Assembly: GCA_009782865.1 (NCBI GenBank)
Contig: WRIF01000046.1
Span: 1 to 8,614, forward strand
Direction of reading: 5' to 3'
Source of the DNA: Promicromonosporaceae bacterium
Lineage (GTDB): Bacteria > Actinomycetota > Actinomycetes > Actinomycetales > Cellulomonadaceae
Length of the DNA stretch: 8,614 nt
Positions within the stretch are counted from its first letter, which is position 1; each line of letters begins with the position of its first letter. Under the pieces are notes generated by a model. That model saw only the letters and a program-made list of their open reading frames with translations. It did no database searches and was not told the origin of the DNA. Of this stretch, positions 6,218 to 8,614 are shown in pieces. A program made the position numbers and the translations under genes.

Positions 6218-7810
6218 CTAGCGGAACCGCAGCCGCCTCAGCAAACGATCCGTCACGCGGACCGGGGCAGTCAGCCGCCAGGAGACCGAAGAGCGCAGCC
6301 TCGCGGTCTCTGCCTTGGCCCTCCGAAGTTGCTCTCTCAAGGCCTGCTGTTGGGCGGCCGCCTGCTCCTGCCCGACGGCCAGGCGACAGCCGGCGAGTTC
6401 CACGATGCGCGCCACGCCGCTGTCAGAACCTGAGAAATCCTGCTCGGGCGGCTCGGTTACCTCCCCGCCCCAGACGCGCGCCACGGACCAAGAGTTGGGC
6501 AGGGTCCGCGCGGCGGAGAAAGAGGCGAGCGCCGTCACCACTCGCGGATCGCGCGATGCCAGGACAATCTCTTCCCGCAACTGAATCAGGCCCGAAACAG
6601 ATACCTGCAAGGTCACCTGCCAGGGCTCGCCTCCCTGCGAAACCGGCTCTGTCTCCTCGGGTGGGGCCGCCCGGCATCCGACCGCGAACGCCCTGTCTGC
6701 CTCCATGGCGACGGCGGGCCAGGCGTCGATGCCCTGCCTGGCCAGGTGGCGCCGTGCCTCGGCGGCCGCCCAGGCGCGATGCAGTTGTGGAAACTCGGCG
6801 GTGATTGACTGAGCCAGGGTGATGACCCGCTCGGAGGTTGAGCTCAATGAGTTGGCGGCGGTTCCGCCCAGGGACAGCACCTCGGCGAACCTGCCCGACC
6901 CGCAAAACGGCAGCAGTTCGGAGGGGAACGAGGGGGGGAGGAGAACGCACGGGACACTCAGGACCTGCTCGTAGTGCGGGCAGTAATCGCGCGGGTGTGG
7001 CTTGATCAGGAGAAACTCGGCTGCGGTGAGATAGTCGACGGACGCCGCCACGAGGGCGTGCTGTTCCTCGCAGGACAGGGAACCACCGACGAAGGCAAAG
7101 GGCTGGGTCAGCAGTAGCGTGGTTGGGACGTCCTGGCCGACCGCGGCCACGTCCCCTCCCCCGAACACCCTAAGGAGCACGAGTTGCTGTTCGCGGCGCA
7201 GGCCTTCGATCAACTCCACCACCGGGAAGTCCTGGAAGCGCTCATCGATGGCGTCCGGATCCTGCAGGGCGAGGTTGCCCAGCACCTGGACAGCGGAGGG
7301 GTTTCGGCCAAAGGCACCCAGTTGCACCAGCACCTCGCGCAGCTTCGGCCATCCCTGCCAATGGTCCAGCACATACTCGAGCCGCGAATACATGCCCGCC
7401 CCGTCCTCCAGGTACACATACGGTAGGCCTGCACTGATAATGGTCCAGCCGAAGGGGTAGTGGTCCGCGCCCAGCACTATCTCATCAAAGCGAGCCAAGT
7501 CGACGCTCGAAATGGCCGCCCGCACCTCGCCGGCGATCCTGGCGATGGCCTCGGCGACCGGCAGCGGGGGCGCCGCCTTGCCGATGTGGCGCAGGACTAT
7601 TTCCTGCTCCGGGAGCACCAGCACCTGGTCGAACAGCCGCTCCTGCCTTAACGCATCGAGGGTGGTCAGGGTCGCCGGGATGAGGTCGGATACGATGAGG
7701 ACGGACCTGTCACCCCGCGGTTGCCCCATCCGCCGCACCAGGCAACCCAGCAGGTGAAAGGGCGTGATGGCGTAATACAAGGTCACAGGGGTATCTTCCG
7801 CCGCTGTCAT
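6218..7810 (-). CDS. Sialyltransferase-like (GT52/polysialyltransferase-type) glycosyltransferase with C-terminal coiled-coil tail
   Basis: This 530-aa protein has a GT-B architecture. The N-terminus TLYYAITPFHLLGCLV (10-25) is the first Rossmann strand and helix typical of GT52 and bacterial polysialyltransferases. Three signatures of bacterial sialyltransferase-type enzymes follow in order: YLEDGAGMYSR (133-143, D/E-D/E-G motif), LLIKPHPRD (267-275, HP motif) and SLGGTAANSLSS (313-324, Ser motif). From about residue 385 there is an extension with no recognised fold, then a Gln/Ala/Glu/Arg coiled coil (about 467-507), then SSVSWRLTAPVRVTDRLLRR (507-526). This last stretch is shared with the small + strand protein at 1396-1647. 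The donor may be a CMP-activated ulosonic acid such as sialic acid or Kdo, but other donors are possible. The ATG at 7810 is chosen because the family's first strand begins a few residues later and a -10 box sits six bases upstream. The frame remains open to 8443 only as antisense of the aldolase gene. Confidence 0.82.
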   Translation of the reverse strand: MTAAEDTPVTLYYAITPFHLLGCLVRRMGQPRGDRSVLIVSDLIPATLTTLDALRQERLFDQVLVLPEQEIVLRHIGKAAPPLPVAEAIARIAGEVRAAISSVDLARFDEIVLGADHYPFGWTIISAGLPYVYLEDGAGMYSRLEYVLDHWQGWPKLREVLVQLGAFGRNPSAVQVLGNLALQDPDAIDERFQDFPVVELIEGLRREQQLVLLRVFGGGDVAAVGQDVPTTLLLTQPFAFVGGSLSCEEQHALVAASVDYLTAAEFLLIKPHPRDYCPHYEQVLSVPCVLLPPSFPSELLPFCGSGRFAEVLSLGGTAANSLSSTSERVITLAQSITAEFPQLHRAWAAAEARRHLARQGIDAWPAVAMEADRAFAVGCRAAPPEETEPVSQGGEPWQVTLQVSVSGLIQLREEIVLASRDPRVVTALASFSAARTLPNSWSVARVWGGEVTEPPEQDFSGSDSGVARIVELAGCRLAVGQEQAAAQQQALREQLRRAKAETARLRSSVSWRLTAPVRVTDRLLRRLRFR

Positions 7811-7816
7811 GGCCCG

Positions 7817-7822
7817 ATTGTA
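7817..7822 (-). promoter_or_regulatory. Candidate -10 box (TACAAT) for a leaderless transcript of the sialyltransferase-like gene
   Basis: Read on the minus strand, TACAAT matches TANNNT and is followed by six bases (CGGGCC) and then the ATG at 7810. With the usual spacing, transcription would begin at the A of the ATG. No Shine-Dalgarno sequence precedes the ATG, which agrees with a leaderless mRNA. No convincing -35 is seen 16-18 bases upstream (CCCTGA-like at 7840-7845). This is inference from spacing and consensus. Confidence 0.5.
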
Positions 7823-7823
7823 C

Positions 7824-7839
7824 GTCGCCAGGCGGCGAC
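7824..7839. repeat. Perfect inverted repeat GTCGCC-AGGC-GGCGAC in the divergent promoter region
   Basis: Six-base arms flank a four-base centre. The repeat lies immediately upstream of the minus-strand -10 box and fills the space where the -35/-10 spacer would be. It could be an operator for a dimeric regulator of both divergent genes. It has no T-run and is unlikely to be a terminator. CGTCGCC recurs at 7882-7888, overlapping the other -10 box. Confidence 0.4.
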
Positions 7840-7878
7840 TCAGGGGCGAGGCTGCGTGATCCCCGCAGGTGGCCCTGG

Positions 7879-7884
7879 TAGCGT
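7879..7884 (+). promoter_or_regulatory. Candidate -10 box (TAGCGT) for a leaderless transcript of the aldolase gene
   Basis: TAGCGT fits TANNNT and lies seven bases before the ATG at 7892, placing the transcription start at or one base before the ATG. The absence of a ribosome site supports a leaderless message. No recognisable -35 element is present, which is common for actinobacterial promoters. The hexamer is GC-rich and could be chance. Confidence 0.35.
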
Positions 7885-7891
7885 CGCCGCC

Positions 7892-8614
7892 ATGGGATCC
7901 AGCAGCATCACTGTCCTCGATTGCACCCTCCGCGATGGCGGGTATGTCAACTCCTTCAAGTTCGGGCGGTCGGCAATCAGCCGGATAGTGGCCGGACTGG
8001 TTGACGCCAAGGCGGACTACATCGAGGTCGGCTTCCTTGGCGATGGGGCAGCCGATCCCGACTACTCGCTCTTCGGCTCGGACACCATGATCGATGAGGT
8101 GCTGCCGGCGGACCTGGGGTCGTCGGTCATCACCGCCATGATCGCGGTGGACAACATCGAGCTCGACCCGCAGACCCTGCGCAACGCCTCTGACTCCAAC
8201 CTGGGTTTCATTCGCATCACCTTCCACGGCGAGCCCGCCGAGATCGCCAAGGCCATCGACATCGCTCGCGTGTGCATCGCCAAGGGCTACAAGGTCTCGA
8301 TGCAACCAGTGGGCACCGCCGGCTACTCGGACGAGGTGCTGCTGGACATCATCTCCCAGGTCAACGAGTTGCGTCCGTTTTCTTTCTACATTGTCGACAC
8401 GCTGGGCGAACTCTACGGACATGAACTGCTCCGCCTGCTGCACCTATTCGATCACAACCTGGACCCGTCGATCGCCTTGGGGTTCCACGCCCACAACAAC
8501 CTGCAGCTGGCCTTGTCCAATGCGATCGTCGTCACCGACTTTGCCCCTAAGTCTCGCGGTAGAGAGTTCATCCTCGACGCCACCGTCTTCGGCATGGGGC
8601 GCGGTGCCGGCAAC
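7892..8614 (+). CDS. DRE-TIM/HMGL-like aldolase (N-terminal 241 residues, runs off the window)
   Basis: The first 241 residues of a TIM-barrel metalloenzyme of the HMG-CoA lyase / isopropylmalate synthase / 4-hydroxy-2-oxovalerate aldolase superfamily are present. Visible signatures are VLDCTLRDGGYVN (8-20, with Arg14 and metal-binding Asp15), YIEVGF (43-48), VDTLGELYG (168-176), HAHNN (199-203, His199 and His201 as metal ligands) and FGMGRGAGN (233-241). The superfamily makes or breaks C-C bonds next to a keto acid, often pyruvate. The LRDGGY subtype is frequent in polysaccharide clusters, where its exact reaction is generally not established. The ATG at 7892 has no Shine-Dalgarno sequence but a TANNNT box seven bases upstream, suggesting a leaderless mRNA. 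A GTG at 7856 is in frame but would add residues not expected before the first strand. It diverges from the sialyltransferase-like gene with 81 bases between starts. Confidence 0.9.
   Translation, partial: MGSSSITVLDCTLRDGGYVNSFKFGRSAISRIVAGLVDAKADYIEVGFLGDGAADPDYSLFGSDTMIDEVLPADLGSSVITAMIAVDNIELDPQTLRNASDSNLGFIRITFHGEPAEIAKAIDIARVCIAKGYKVSMQPVGTAGYSDEVLLDIISQVNELRPFSFYIVDTLGELYGHELLRLLHLFDHNLDPSIALGFHAHNNLQLALSNAIVVTDFAPKSRGREFILDATVFGMGRGAGN

Noticed and set aside
7856..7891. GTG at 7856 as the aldolase start, with AGGGG upstream
   Set aside because: It would add twelve residues (VIPAGGPGSVAA) ahead of a start that already fits the family, and it would place the TAGCGT box inside the gene. 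It is kept only as a less likely alternative.
7811..8443. In-frame minus-strand extension of the sialyltransferase-like protein by 211 codons
   Set aside because: It is the antisense of the well-supported aldolase gene. The protein family's first strand begins just after the ATG at 7810, and the extra residues resemble no known domain. Long antisense open frames are expected in GC-rich DNA.

Overview
The window is a piece of a surface-polysaccharide (cell-wall glycan, capsule or exopolysaccharide) gene cluster from a bacterium with GC-rich DNA, most likely an actinomycete (Actinomycetota). The reasons are strongly G/C-ending codons, GTG and TTG starts, and two genes whose ATG sits directly behind a TANNNT -10 box with no Shine-Dalgarno sequence (leaderless transcripts, common in that phylum). 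The species cannot be named from the sequence. There is no RNA gene, transposase, CRISPR array or phage gene, and no non-coding gap longer than about 85 bases.

Left part, + strand (1-5014): five reading frames are joined head to tail by four-base stop/start overlaps. They are the C-terminal end of an AT-rich membrane protein, cysN (GTPase subunit of ATP sulfurylase), two very small coiled-coil proteins (83 and 72 aa), and a 1051-aa multidomain glycosyltransferase. The large protein carries N-terminal YPDV-type repeats, a WbsX/GH99-like domain, a middle region that may be a decayed RgpF-like domain, and a C-terminal GT4 domain. The chain behaves as one translationally coupled operon whose promoter lies left of the window.

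Middle part, - strand (7810 down to 5020): a 530-aa GT-B protein carries the D/E-D/E-G, HP and Ser motifs of bacterial sialyltransferase-like enzymes (GT52/polysialyltransferase type) and a coiled-coil tail. It is followed by a 370-aa GT61 (DUF563) glycosyltransferase. This two-gene unit converges on the left operon with only five bases between the stop codons.

Right part, + strand (7892 to the end): the N-terminal 241 residues of a DRE-TIM/HMGL-like aldolase, transcribed divergently from the sialyltransferase-like gene across an 81-base intergenic region. That region holds two candidate leaderless promoters and a perfect inverted repeat.

Working model (inference): cysN supplies activated sulfate for glycan modification. 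The large WbsX-GT4 protein, the GT61 protein and the sialyltransferase-like protein build the glycan, and the divergent aldolase makes an unusual sugar-acid precursor. The most distinctive feature is a short C-terminal module, coiled coil followed by SWR(I/L)TAPVR and a basic helix. It is present both as a free-standing 83-aa protein and as the tail of the sialyltransferase-like enzyme, and may dock glycan enzymes to one another or to the membrane.
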